Assembly: GCA_023417815.1 (NCBI GenBank)
Contig: JAEZEI010000052.1
Location: 308,325 to 372,324 of the forward strand
From: Bacteroidota bacterium
GTDB lineage: Bacteria > Bacteroidota > Bacteroidia > Chitinophagales > Chitinophagaceae
DNA: 64,000 nt
Direction: 5' to 3'
In this document: piece after piece, positions 51,443 through 60,135 of the stretch
Layout: every line of letters starts with the position of its first letter
How positions within the stretch are numbered: the first letter of the stretch is position 1
Made by a program: the position numbers and the translations under genes
Notes under the pieces: model-generated
What the model was told of the DNA's origin: nothing
Database searches by the model: none
The model's input: the letters and a program-made list of their open reading frames with translations, nothing else

Positions 51443-52443
51443 GGCTTATACTTCGCAGCAGCAAATATCTCGGATGGATCTTTGATCATCAGGTCTGCAA
51501 GAGACATTTCCTTGTTGTTATTCATATATTTTTTTACGATCTGCCAACCCGCAAAGGAACCTATATTACCAGGGCTGGATTCCCCAAGTTCCAGGGTTCT
51601 TGGGCTTTCACCGATGTAATTTTTGACAAGGTTTATATCAGTAGACTGGAGATAGTTATTCCTCGCGAACAGGTCCCAGATCACAGCTTCATGCGCATAA
51701 CTTTCCTTTAGCTGCTTTTCGGTATATCCTATCAGCATATGTTCCTTTACTCGCGGAAGGAATTTCTGCAAAAGGAATAATCTCTTCCCGCTTTCCACCA
51801 TTTGTATGACCAATGATTTATCAGAATTGTTGTCGGGATACATATCGTTTACAACATTCTTCATACAGTTAACCACTATATAGCCAGGCTCAAATCTCCG
51901 GGTAATATACTCCGGGTACACGGCTGCGACCATATCAGTTTTATACAATGAAAAATTTTCTCCAAGATGATGGTGTAATCCTATTATGAACGCATCACGG
52001 TCCAGTATGTCCCCATAACCATCCAGCGGTCCTACATAGGTTATGATCTTTTGTGGCGTTTTATAATCCGGGAAATAATGCTTCACATACTTAACTGCTT
52101 CCTCTATATCTTTTTCATAAGGAGTAAAATCTTTGAACACATTGATTGCAGAATCATGAACGCTCCTATATGCACTGATGAAGCCGTTAAGGTATAAGGC
52201 AGCTTCTTCAGCGCTCCATCCCGGATCCATGTTTAGAATCTCTGAAAAGAAATTCCGGGCGAAGCCCGGGTATTCCTTCTCCATGGCCGGCATTACCTGC
52301 AATATCGAATTTGTATCAGCCCTAAAAAGAGATTGCTCAAATCTTTTCACGGCAAGGTCGGCCTTGATCCCGGAAACATCAGGGGCATCATTATTGGAGC
52401 AGGAAAGTAAAAAGGCTACGGTGATAAACAACAGGTATCTCAT
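51439..52443 (-). CDS. gldB: Gliding motility lipoprotein GldB
   Basis: A lipoprotein needed for gliding and T9SS function in Flavobacterium. It has 334 residues. The start at 52443 (MRYLLFITVAFLLSCSNN) gives a clear lipobox, LLSC; longer in-frame starts would place non-signal sequence first. The rest contains VKRFEQSLFRADTNSI, MEKEYPGFARNFFSEIL and GLHHHLGENFSLYK, matching GldB. It is not adjacent to gldKLMN, nor to gldC. Confidence 0.9.
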   Translation of the reverse strand: MRYLLFITVAFLLSCSNNDAPDVSGIKADLAVKRFEQSLFRADTNSILQVMPAMEKEYPGFARNFFSEILNMDPGWSAEEAALYLNGFISAYRSVHDSAINVFKDFTPYEKDIEEAVKYVKHYFPDYKTPQKIITYVGPLDGYGDILDRDAFIIGLHHHLGENFSLYKTDMVAAVYPEYITRRFEPGYIVVNCMKNVVNDMYPDNNSDKSLVIQMVESGKRLFLLQKFLPRVKEHMLIGYTEKQLKESYAHEAVIWDLFARNNYLQSTDINLVKNYIGESPRTLELGESSPGNIGSFAGWQIVKKYMNNNKEMSLADLMIKDPSEIFAAAKYKP

Positions 52444-52511
52444 CTTACGTTCTGTTAACTTTACAATGCAAATCATTTTCAAACAGCCTAAAGTTAAAAC
52501 TCTGTAAGGGC

Positions 52512-54194
52512 ATGAAGGTATTTTTAGCACAACAGAATTATCATATAGGTAATTTCGAATATAACACTGCAAGGATAATTGCTGCAATCGAAGAGGCAAA
52601 AAGACAGGGAGGTGATCTCATTGTTTTTAGCGAATTATCAATTTGCGGTTATCCGCCGCGTGATTTCCTTTACTTCCGGGATTTTATCAGTAAGTGTGAG
52701 AATGCCGTGAATGAGATTGCCCGGCATGCTATGGGTATCGCGGTGCTTGTGGGCGCGCCCTCCCATAATCCTGATCCAATGGGGAAAGATCTTTTCAATT
52801 CTGCCTACTTCCTGGAGAATGGTGGGATATCAAGGATCATTAACAAGACCTGCCTTCCAACTTATGACGTTTTTGATGAAGACAGGTATTTCGAACCAGC
52901 TGCTTCCTGGGAGGTGATCGAATTCATGGGAAAGAAGCTGGCGGTTACTGTTTGTGAAGATATCTGGAATTTAGGCAACAACCCACTTTACCGGTATTGC
53001 CCTATGGATATGCTGATGCCGCAACAACCTGATGTAATGATCAACCTCTCAGCATCACCTTTCGATTATACGCATGATGCCGACCGCAAGGCTGCAGTTA
53101 AGGCCAACGTGCTTAAATATGGCTTGCCTATGTTCTATTGTAATGGTGTAGGAAGCCAGACCGAGATCGTATTCGATGGTCAGTCGCTTGTATTTGACAA
53201 GGACGCAAATCTGTGTGGCAGGCTCAAAGCATTTGAAGAAGACCTGCAGGGATTTACTCTGAACGACGATGGGAGTATTGCTGAAGGTATAATAGAACCT
53301 TCTGTTGCCATTCCTGAAGAAGAGTTGAATCCTCCTGCATTTGAAGAAAAGCTGAATATTGCCCAGGTTTACGAAGCGCTGGTAATGGGCATAAGGGATT
53401 ATTTCAACAAGATGGGATTCGGTAAGGCGATACTGGGCAGCAGCGGTGGTATCGACAGTGCTGTAACCCTCGCCCTTGCCTGTGATGCTCTGGGAAAAGA
53501 GAACGTTGTTGCCCTGCTGATGCCTTCCATGTATTCTACGGGTCATTCGGTTTCAGATGCTGAGGCGTTGAGCAGGCACCTGGATAATCCTTTTCACATC
53601 ATACCTATTGAGAATGTATATGCAGAATTCATCAAAACGCTGAATCCTGTTTTTGGAGATCTTCCTTTTTCTGTGGCAGAAGAAAACCTGCAGAGCAGAA
53701 CGCGTGGCAATCTTTTAATGGCCGTGGCGAATAAATTCGGATACATCCTGCTGAATACTTCTAATAAGAGTGAGCTTGCAACCGGTTATGGAACCCTGTA
53801 TGGCGACATGGCAGGAGGGCTTGCCGTTCTGGGAGATTGTTACAAGTTGCAGGTATACGAACTGGCAGCATATATAAACCGCGATAAAGAAGTTATTCCA
53901 AACAATATCATAACAAAGCCTCCAAGCGCAGAACTCAGGCCGGGCCAAAAGGACAGTGACAGTCTTCCTGATTATAATGTGCTGGACAGGGTACTGTATC
54001 AATATATAGAGCAGTCAAAGGGTCCTGATGAGATAAAAGCACTGGGATTCGGGAGCGCTGTAGTAGACAGGATCCTTAAACTTGTAAACACCAACGAATA
54101 TAAGAGGAACCAGTTCTGTCCTATCATAAGGATCTCCTCAAAGGCCTTTGGGCCGGGCAGGCGGATGCCGATCGTAGGAAAATATCTTGGCTAA
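52512..54194 (+). CDS. nadE: NAD+ synthase, glutamine-dependent
   Basis: Makes NAD from deamido-NAD using glutamine nitrogen. It has 560 residues: an N-terminal nitrilase-type amidase domain (about 1-260) with the catalytic Glu in FSELSICGYPPRDF, Lys in INKTCLPTYDVFDE and the nucleophile Cys in VTVCEDIW; and a C-terminal synthase (about 285-560) with the P-loop ILGSSGGIDSAVTLA and TSNKSELATGYGTLYGD. Its ATG is 68 bases from that of the divergent gldB. Confidence 0.96.
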   Translation: MKVFLAQQNYHIGNFEYNTARIIAAIEEAKRQGGDLIVFSELSICGYPPRDFLYFRDFISKCENAVNEIARHAMGIAVLVGAPSHNPDPMGKDLFNSAYFLENGGISRIINKTCLPTYDVFDEDRYFEPAASWEVIEFMGKKLAVTVCEDIWNLGNNPLYRYCPMDMLMPQQPDVMINLSASPFDYTHDADRKAAVKANVLKYGLPMFYCNGVGSQTEIVFDGQSLVFDKDANLCGRLKAFEEDLQGFTLNDDGSIAEGIIEPSVAIPEEELNPPAFEEKLNIAQVYEALVMGIRDYFNKMGFGKAILGSSGGIDSAVTLALACDALGKENVVALLMPSMYSTGHSVSDAEALSRHLDNPFHIIPIENVYAEFIKTLNPVFGDLPFSVAEENLQSRTRGNLLMAVANKFGYILLNTSNKSELATGYGTLYGDMAGGLAVLGDCYKLQVYELAAYINRDKEVIPNNIITKPPSAELRPGQKDSDSLPDYNVLDRVLYQYIEQSKGPDEIKALGFGSAVVDRILKLVNTNEYKRNQFCPIIRISSKAFGPGRRMPIVGKYLG

Positions 54195-54224
54195 AGCATT
54201 AACAAGGCCTTACATGGGTGGCAG

Positions 54225-54232
54225 TATTTTTG
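54225..54232 (+). promoter_or_regulatory. Candidate -7 element for the MoxR operon
   Basis: TATTTTTG matches TAnnTTTG 48 bases before the ATG at 54281. A second, one-base-short match, TATTTTG (54247-54253), lies closer to the ATG. Confidence 0.45.
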
Positions 54233-54280
54233 TTTCAAAGAGGTCGTATTTTGCACCAATCATAAGAAATTCAATGTTAT

Positions 54281-55282
54281 ATGCTACAGACAGCAGAAGA
54301 TATCAGGCTGCTTAATGAGAAGATAAGCCATTCGTCATCTTTCATCACCAGGATAAATGATGAACTCGGAAAAGTGATCGTTGGGCAGCATTACATGATC
54401 GAAAGATTACTTATCGGGCTTTTGAGTAACGGGCATGTATTGCTGGAAGGAGTGCCGGGACTGGCGAAAACGCTTTCGATAAAGTCGCTTGCCCAGGCAA
54501 TTCATGCTAATTTCAGCAGGATACAGTTTACACCGGACCTTTTGCCTGCGGATGTGATCGGAACTATGATCTACAACCAGGCTAAAAATGAATTTTATGT
54601 CCGCAAAGGTCCAATCTTTTCAAACTTCATATTGGCAGATGAGATAAACCGTGCCCCTGCAAAGGTTCAGAGTGCTCTGCTCGAAGCCATGCAGGAAAGG
54701 CAGGTTACGATTGGTGATACCAGTTATAAACTTTCAGAACCTTTCCTTGTTCTTGCAACCCAAAACCCGATTGAACAGGAAGGAACTTATCCATTGCCAG
54801 AGGCGCAGGTAGACCGGTTTATGCTGAAAGTTGTTGTGGGATACCCCGCTAAGACAGAAGAGCAAATGATCATCAGGCAGAATACCATGGGCATGACCCA
54901 GGCGCCAATAAACCCTGTTGCATCCTCGTCTGAAATTCTTTCTGCCAGGGAACTGGTCCGGCAGGTATACATAGATGAAAAAATAGAGAATTATATCATC
55001 GACATAGTTTTTGCAACCCGCTTTCCGGAACAATACAATCTTGCAAAACTGAAACCCCTCATCAGCTTCGGTGGATCTCCAAGGGCGAGCATTAACCTTG
55101 CGTTGGCTGCAAAAGCCTATGCGTTCCTCAATAAACGTGGCTACGTGGTGCCGGAAGATGTTCGTGCCATAAGCGAAGATATCCTCAGGCATCGTATCGG
55201 GCTTAGTTACGAAGCAGAAGCTGAAAATGTAAGCGTAGAAATGATCATCGGGGAAATACTGAAAACTGTGAATGTTCCTTAA
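54281..55282 (+). CDS. MoxR-type AAA+ ATPase
   Basis: A 333-residue chaperone-like ATPase. Walker A is GVPGLAKT (57-64), Walker B is LADEINRAPAK with the catalytic Glu, and sensor 1 is LATQNPIEQEGTYPLPEAQVDRF. Family members assemble or activate the von Willebrand factor domain proteins encoded with them. It starts the cluster MoxR, DUF58, BatD-like, BatA, all on one strand with 2 bases or fewer between genes. Confidence 0.92.
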   Translation: MLQTAEDIRLLNEKISHSSSFITRINDELGKVIVGQHYMIERLLIGLLSNGHVLLEGVPGLAKTLSIKSLAQAIHANFSRIQFTPDLLPADVIGTMIYNQAKNEFYVRKGPIFSNFILADEINRAPAKVQSALLEAMQERQVTIGDTSYKLSEPFLVLATQNPIEQEGTYPLPEAQVDRFMLKVVVGYPAKTEEQMIIRQNTMGMTQAPINPVASSSEILSARELVRQVYIDEKIENYIIDIVFATRFPEQYNLAKLKPLISFGGSPRASINLALAAKAYAFLNKRGYVVPEDVRAISEDILRHRIGLSYEAEAENVSVEMIIGEILKTVNVP

Positions 55283-55284
55283 TA

Positions 55285-56154
55285 GTGCTGACCACAAACG
55301 AAATATTAAAAAAGGTAAGGGAACTGGAGATCAGGAGTAAAAAACTTACCACCCATCTCTTTACAGGCGAGTACCATTCGGCCTTCAAGGGAAAGGGAAT
55401 GCATTTCAGGGAGGTTCGTGATTATACTGCTGGCGATGATGTACGATTTATTGACTGGAATGTGAGTGCGCGCTTTTCTCATCCCTTCACAAAGGTTTTT
55501 GAAGAAGAAAGAGAACTTACGCTCATGTTGCTAATTGATACCAGCGCAAGTAACCTGTTTGGAACAAGGGGCGGAAGAAAGAGGGATATCCTCAATGAAA
55601 TTGGCGCCGTGCTGTCATTCAGCGCCATTAACAATAATGACAAGGTGGGAGCGATCTTCTTCAGCAACCATGTAGAAAAATACATTCCTCCTAAAAAGGG
55701 AAGAGATCATGCCCTGTATATCGTAAGAGAACTTCTCGCATCTGAATCCGCAGAGCCCGGCACGAATATCAATGAAGCCATACGTTACTTTAACAGGAAT
55801 ATAAAGCAACGAAGCATCGCTTTCATACTAAGTGATTTCCTTGATTCGGGATATGATAATGATCTGAAGGTAATCGGGAAGAAACACGATGTGATCGGGA
55901 TCAAGATCTACGACATCATGGATATGCAGTTACCCGATGCAGGTTTGATGGAGTTTCAGGATGCTGAAACAGGCACGGTGAAATGGGTGGATACAGGAAA
56001 TGAACTTGTAAGGCATAATTACCAGCAACATTTTCTTAAACATTCCGAGATGGTAAAGATGCACTTTCGTAAGGCAGGGGCTGATCTGCTTCACTTACGG
56101 ACCGACAACGATTATGTAAAGATCCTTCAACAGTTTTTCCTGAACCGCGCATAA
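55285..56154 (+). CDS. DUF58 protein (VWA-like)
   Basis: A 289-residue cytoplasmic DUF58 protein. The hallmark YTAGDDVRFIDWNVSAR is at 47-63, and LLIDTSASNLFGT has the DxSxS-like MIDAS site of a degenerate von Willebrand A domain. It begins with GTG at 55285, 2 bases after the MoxR stop. DUF58 proteins are the usual partners of MoxR ATPases. Confidence 0.9.
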   Translation: MLTTNEILKKVRELEIRSKKLTTHLFTGEYHSAFKGKGMHFREVRDYTAGDDVRFIDWNVSARFSHPFTKVFEEERELTLMLLIDTSASNLFGTRGGRKRDILNEIGAVLSFSAINNNDKVGAIFFSNHVEKYIPPKKGRDHALYIVRELLASESAEPGTNINEAIRYFNRNIKQRSIAFILSDFLDSGYDNDLKVIGKKHDVIGIKIYDIMDMQLPDAGLMEFQDAETGTVKWVDTGNELVRHNYQQHFLKHSEMVKMHFRKAGADLLHLRTDNDYVKILQQFFLNRA

Positions 56155-56156
56155 GC

Positions 56157-57047
56157 ATGAAGATCTTCCTTATTATAACGGCTTTTCTTTTTCCTGCAAT
56201 TTTATCCGCTCAGTCGGTTGAGGTTTCAATTAACCGTAACCGTATCCTGATCGGCGAACAGGTTAATTACGGGCTAAAGGTTGTGCTGCCCTCATCAGGA
56301 TTTAAAACATTCTTCAGCATTCCTGATTCAGTTGCTCATTTTGAAGTATTGAGAAAGGAAGAGGTGGCTTCAGTGAAAGGACAACCTGCAGTGGAGCAGG
56401 TGATCACCTTTACAAGTTTTGACTCCGGCAGCTGGTATTTTCCTTCCATTCCGGTTACCATTACCGACGGCAGCAGGAGGATAAATCTCAGCAGCGATTC
56501 TATACTGATTCATGTGGACTACATGCCGATCGATAGCACCGGGAAGCCCAGGGATATTAAAAGCATGATGGAGGTAAAGGTTCATAACTACCTCCTGTAT
56601 TACATAATTGGTGGAATAATACTTCTCCTGCTGCTGGGATACCTTCTTTACCGCTACCTGAAAAAGAGAAAAAGCAGGCCGAAACCAATCCTTCAAGGCA
56701 CACAGACGCCGTATGATGAGGCGATACAGGCGCTTTCTGACCTGGAAAAGGAAGACCTGTTGATGAAGGGCGAGGTGAAGCAATTCCATACCAGGTTATC
56801 AGATATTTTCAGGCTTTACTACAGCAGGACCAAGCAGGTGGATATGCGCAGCCTTACCTCGGGCGAATTGTTAATTGAAGTTCGGAGAGATATAACTGAT
56901 GATGATACACGAACTGAACTGGCAGAGATGCTGAGAATGTCGGATGCTGTAAAATTCGCAAAATTTCAGCCTGCCTTGAATGATAGCAAAGCTTCACTGG
57001 AAATGACAAGGAAAGCGATAAGGTTCTTTAATAATAATTATAAGTAA
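56157..57047 (+). CDS. BatD-like membrane protein
   Basis: A 296-residue protein with a signal peptide (about 1-19, LSAQS), a beta-rich periplasmic domain (about 20-130) with VEVSINRNRILIGEQVNYGLKV, one membrane helix (about 144-165, LLYYIIGGIILLLLLGYLLYRYL) and a cytoplasmic tail with FHTRLSDIFRLYYSRT. The layout resembles BatD of the aerotolerance operon, though it is shorter. It lies between DUF58 and BatA with 2 bases to the former and no gap to the latter, whose GTG follows its stop directly. Confidence 0.78.
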   Translation: MKIFLIITAFLFPAILSAQSVEVSINRNRILIGEQVNYGLKVVLPSSGFKTFFSIPDSVAHFEVLRKEEVASVKGQPAVEQVITFTSFDSGSWYFPSIPVTITDGSRRINLSSDSILIHVDYMPIDSTGKPRDIKSMMEVKVHNYLLYYIIGGIILLLLLGYLLYRYLKKRKSRPKPILQGTQTPYDEAIQALSDLEKEDLLMKGEVKQFHTRLSDIFRLYYSRTKQVDMRSLTSGELLIEVRRDITDDDTRTELAEMLRMSDAVKFAKFQPALNDSKASLEMTRKAIRFFNNNYK

Positions 57048-58049
57048 GTGCTGTTCGATTATTTTCAAAATATACAGTTTGCATATCCTGAATTATTGGG
57101 ACTGCTTGTGCTATTGCCCTTGCTTATTTTCTGGTATGTATGGAAACATAACAGGCTGCTTCCTGCAATAAAGGTATCCTCTACCCGGAGGGACGGGCTT
57201 GGTTCAGCCAAAGCCTCTTTACGCCACCTGCCATTTATTCTTCGTCTCCTGGCCATAACATTTTTGATCCTCACTATTGCACGGCCTCAAACAAGGAATG
57301 ATGAACAAAGAACAGAAGGGGAAGGCATAGACATAATTCTTTGCATTGATGTGAGCGGCAGTATGACCGCCAGGGATTTTAAACCCAACAGGCTCGAAGC
57401 TGCAAAATCTGTTGCTGCAGATTTCGTTGAAAAAAGGATAACAGACAGGATCGGGATCGTGATCTTTTCGGGAGAAAGTTTTACCCAATGCCCATTAACA
57501 ACCGATAAATCTGTGCTGTTGTCTGCGATCCAGAATATTCGCAATGGTTTACTGGAAGATGGAACCGCGATAGGTGCAGGCCTTGCAACAAGTGTTGACA
57601 GGTTAAGAAAAAGCCAGTCGCCCTCAAAGGTCGTATTGCTGCTTACGGATGGGGTGAATAATGGCGGTCTTATCGATCCTAATACGGCAAAGGAAATTGC
57701 AAAAACATTTGGTATAAAAGTTTACACCATCGGGATCGGTTCTGACGGGTATGCCCAGCAGCCGGTAAATACGCCGATGGGCGTTGTGATGCAAAGTGAA
57801 AAGGTGAACATTGATGAGCAATTATTGACTGCGATCGCAAATGAAACAGGCGGTAAGTATTTCAGGGCAAAAGATAATCAGTCACTGAATGCTGTATATT
57901 CAAATATTGATGCCCTTGAGCGAACTAAAGTCGAGATCATAAACCACGTTCGCTTCCAGGAGAAATATTATCCTTTTATAATTGCCGCCTTATTTTTTAT
58001 ACTCCTGGAGGTTTTGTTGCGATATACTGTATTCCGCAGGTATCCTTAA
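57048..58049 (+). CDS. BatA-like VWA membrane protein
   Basis: A 333-residue protein with two N-terminal helices (about 10-27 and 60-80), a periplasm- or cytoplasm-facing von Willebrand A domain with an intact metal site, IDVSGSMTARD (near 98), and a C-terminal helix (about 305-325). This is the BatA layout of the Bacteroides aerotolerance locus. GTG start at 57048. The usual BatB, BatC and BatE genes do not follow; rsgA does. Confidence 0.88.
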   Translation: MLFDYFQNIQFAYPELLGLLVLLPLLIFWYVWKHNRLLPAIKVSSTRRDGLGSAKASLRHLPFILRLLAITFLILTIARPQTRNDEQRTEGEGIDIILCIDVSGSMTARDFKPNRLEAAKSVAADFVEKRITDRIGIVIFSGESFTQCPLTTDKSVLLSAIQNIRNGLLEDGTAIGAGLATSVDRLRKSQSPSKVVLLLTDGVNNGGLIDPNTAKEIAKTFGIKVYTIGIGSDGYAQQPVNTPMGVVMQSEKVNIDEQLLTAIANETGGKYFRAKDNQSLNAVYSNIDALERTKVEIINHVRFQEKYYPFIIAALFFILLEVLLRYTVFRRYP

Positions 58050-58064
58050 TCCTTAACTTGCGCT

Positions 58065-58985
58065 ATGCGGGCAATTGTTTATAAATCCACAGGGAACTGG
58101 TACCAGTTAAAAAATGAGGAGGGACGTGCTTTCAGGGCAAGGCTGAAGGGTAAATTCAAGATCGACGGGATCACCTCCACCAATCCAATTGCTGTAGGCG
58201 ACATAGTGGAGATAGAGAATGAAGATGATGAAGAGAATACCATCATTACAGATATCCATCCACGCAGGAATTATATAAACCGTACCTCTCCACATAACAG
58301 GAAGCTTCACCATATTGTTGCATCCAATATTGATCAGTCGCTGTTATTTGCAACGCTCAGGGAGCCACGCACATCACTGGGCTTCATCGATCGCTTCCTT
58401 GTGATTTCAGAGGCCTACCATGTGCCTGCAATAATAGTGTTCAACAAGACCGATCTTTTCAGGAAGAAAGAAATTGAAGCTATGAAAGAGATCAGGAACA
58501 TATATGAACAGATAGGTTACGCGATCATGGAGATGAGTATTGAGAATGGAACCGGTGTAAAGGAAGTGATGGACCTGCTAAAAGATAAGACAACCTTATT
58601 ATCCGGGCACTCCGGGGTAGGGAAGTCATCATTCATCAATCATATATTCCCGGGGCTTAGAAAGATCCAGGATGTAAGTGGTTGGAGTGGCAAAGGTTTG
58701 CATACCACAACTTTTGCTGAAATGTTCGATCTTGAAGGAGGAGGCAGGCTTATAGATACGCCCGGTCTGCGTGAACTTGGGCTGGTTGATATTTCCAGGC
58801 AGGAACTTTCTCATTATTTTCCTGAAATGCGGGCAGTACTGAACGATTGCCGGTTCAATAACTGTCTTCATATAGACGAAAACGCCTGCGCGGTTAAGGA
58901 CGGAGTAGCCAAAGGCACCATTCATTTTGAACGGTATGCCAGTTACCTGAAGATAATGGATACCATTACGGGAGAAGAGTATTAA
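58065..58985 (+). CDS. rsgA: Ribosome small subunit-dependent GTPase A
   Basis: A circularly permuted GTPase that checks late 30S assembly. It has 306 residues: an N-terminal OB fold (about 1-75), then the GTPase with motifs in permuted order, NKTD (about 127) before GHSGVGKSS (about 181) and DTPGLRELG, and a C-terminal zinc site, NDCRFNNCLHIDENAC. It converges on a small unknown gene and their stop codons share TTAA (58982-58985). Confidence 0.95.
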   Translation: MRAIVYKSTGNWYQLKNEEGRAFRARLKGKFKIDGITSTNPIAVGDIVEIENEDDEENTIITDIHPRRNYINRTSPHNRKLHHIVASNIDQSLLFATLREPRTSLGFIDRFLVISEAYHVPAIIVFNKTDLFRKKEIEAMKEIRNIYEQIGYAIMEMSIENGTGVKEVMDLLKDKTTLLSGHSGVGKSSFINHIFPGLRKIQDVSGWSGKGLHTTTFAEMFDLEGGGRLIDTPGLRELGLVDISRQELSHYFPEMRAVLNDCRFNNCLHIDENACAVKDGVAKGTIHFERYASYLKIMDTITGEEY

Positions 58986-59281
58986 AAAGAATGTTTCTCC
59001 AGGAAGTGGGCCACTTCCATTACTACATCATTGTTCTTGCTTTGAACAGGTTGCTGCGGAAGAATACTAACGCCATTAAAGATGTTGTAGTGAAGGGTAA
59101 GGAACTGGTCCTTGTACTTAAAATCCCAGTCCAGCGTTTCTGCATCATCAACCTGGTTCAGAAACTGGATCTGCAGATGTTCTGCAAGGGTATTTGCGAT
59201 GGCATAAAATTTATTGATGCCGCAGTTGTCATCAATAACCGCTTCGGTACCACCGTAGCTGGTCTTTAGTTTGTAGCACAT
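58982..59281 (-). CDS. Small protein, function unknown
   Basis: A 99-residue soluble protein starting MCYKLKTSYGGTEA, with no signal peptide or membrane helix. It is mixed alpha/beta and has several acidic stretches (NQVDDAETLDWDFKY). I recognise no family. It converges on rsgA and the stop codons overlap by 4 bases. Codon use looks like that of its neighbours, so it is likely a real gene. Confidence 0.6.
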   Translation of the reverse strand: MCYKLKTSYGGTEAVIDDNCGINKFYAIANTLAEHLQIQFLNQVDDAETLDWDFKYKDQFLTLHYNIFNGVSILPQQPVQSKNNDVVMEVAHFLEKHSF

Positions 59282-59332
59282 GAGGTATTAGGTTTTTAAG
59301 GATTTGTTGGATAACCTCAGTAACAGGATGTT

Positions 59333-59530
59333 CTAGTAGCTTTTCAGCCCTTTGAACTTTGCCTTGTTGCTTGCGCGGATCGCTTTTTCATCGCCTGCTG
59401 CAATTCTTTCTGCTCCAATGTTCCTTCCATTCGTTTCACAACCCAGCTTTTCTTTTTTCTGGAACATGCGTGATACAAAACATCCGCTGCACATGGTAAC
59501 CACCAGGGTGGCCAGTAAAACTTTTTTCAT
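59333..59530 (-). CDS. Small putative lipoprotein
   Basis: A 65-residue protein with a lipoprotein signal (LLATLVVTMCSGC; a Cys near residue 17 follows CSG) and a short charged tail rich in Lys, Ala and Gly (KKEKLGCETNGRNIGAER). No family recognised. It lies 23 bases from the end of the carbonic-anhydrase-like gene on the same strand and may be cotranscribed with it. Confidence 0.6.
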   Translation of the reverse strand: MKKVLLATLVVTMCSGCFVSRMFQKKEKLGCETNGRNIGAERIAAGDEKAIRASNKAKFKGLKSY

Positions 59531-59553
59531 TCTTTAAAGTTAGCACAGTTTTT

Positions 59554-60078
59554 TTAACCATTCTCCTCTTTGAACCATGAACTGTACATTACATAATTAT
59601 TGGCGATGCGGTCAATTTCGCCGGAGATCTTTTCCTGGCTGATCTCTTTCACCTTTTTTGCCGGAATACCGGCATAGATCGATCCGGGTTCCACTACAGT
59701 GTTCTCAAGTACAACAGCCCCGGCAGCAATAATGGAATTACTTCCTATCCGGGCGTTATCCATCACTATGGCGCCCATCCCGATGAGCACATTATCCTCT
59801 ATAACGCAGCCATGTACGATCGCATTGTGCCCGACGCTTACATTATTTCCCATAATGGTCTTCGACCGCTGGTAGGTGCAATGAATTACAGCCCCGTCCT
59901 GGATATTTACTTTATCGCCCATGATTATACTGTTCACATCTCCTCTAACCACCGCGTTGAACCAGATGCTGCATTCGTTCCCCATGGTTACATCACCGGC
60001 AATGGTAGCATTCGGAGCAAGGAAACAGTTCTCTCCCAAAACAGGGAGCACGCCTTTTACAGGAAGTATAAGTGCCAT
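59554..60078 (-). CDS. Gamma-class carbonic anhydrase family protein (hexapeptide repeat)
   Basis: A 174-residue left-handed beta-helix protein of the YrdA/PaaY type. Hexapeptide repeats are seen throughout (for example IAGDVTMGNECSIWFNAVVRGDV), and the three metal histidines are in GAVIHC and SVGHNAIVHGC. Some members hydrate CO2; others act as thioesterases or have no known activity. Start at 60078 (MALILPVKGVLP). The upstream region is shared with the divergent aminotransferase and contains an inverted repeat. Confidence 0.85.
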   Translation of the reverse strand: MALILPVKGVLPVLGENCFLAPNATIAGDVTMGNECSIWFNAVVRGDVNSIIMGDKVNIQDGAVIHCTYQRSKTIMGNNVSVGHNAIVHGCVIEDNVLIGMGAIVMDNARIGSNSIIAAGAVVLENTVVEPGSIYAGIPAKKVKEISQEKISGEIDRIANNYVMYSSWFKEENG

Positions 60079-60093
60079 AATTGATGTTTTACC

Positions 60094-60117
60094 CTGCAAT
60101 TATCGGGTAAATTGCAG
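60094..60117. promoter_or_regulatory. Inverted repeat between divergent genes
   Basis: CTGCAATT (60094-60101) and AATTGCAG (60110-60117) are perfect 8-bp arms separated by 8 bases, placed centrally in the 57-base gap between the divergent carbonic-anhydrase-like and aminotransferase genes. It could be an operator for both. Confidence 0.4.
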
Positions 60118-60135
60118 CATCAATTGTATTTCTGT

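Noticed and set aside
52444..52599. Longer N-terminus of GldB
   Set aside because: It would bury the lipoprotein signal and overlap the nadE start region.
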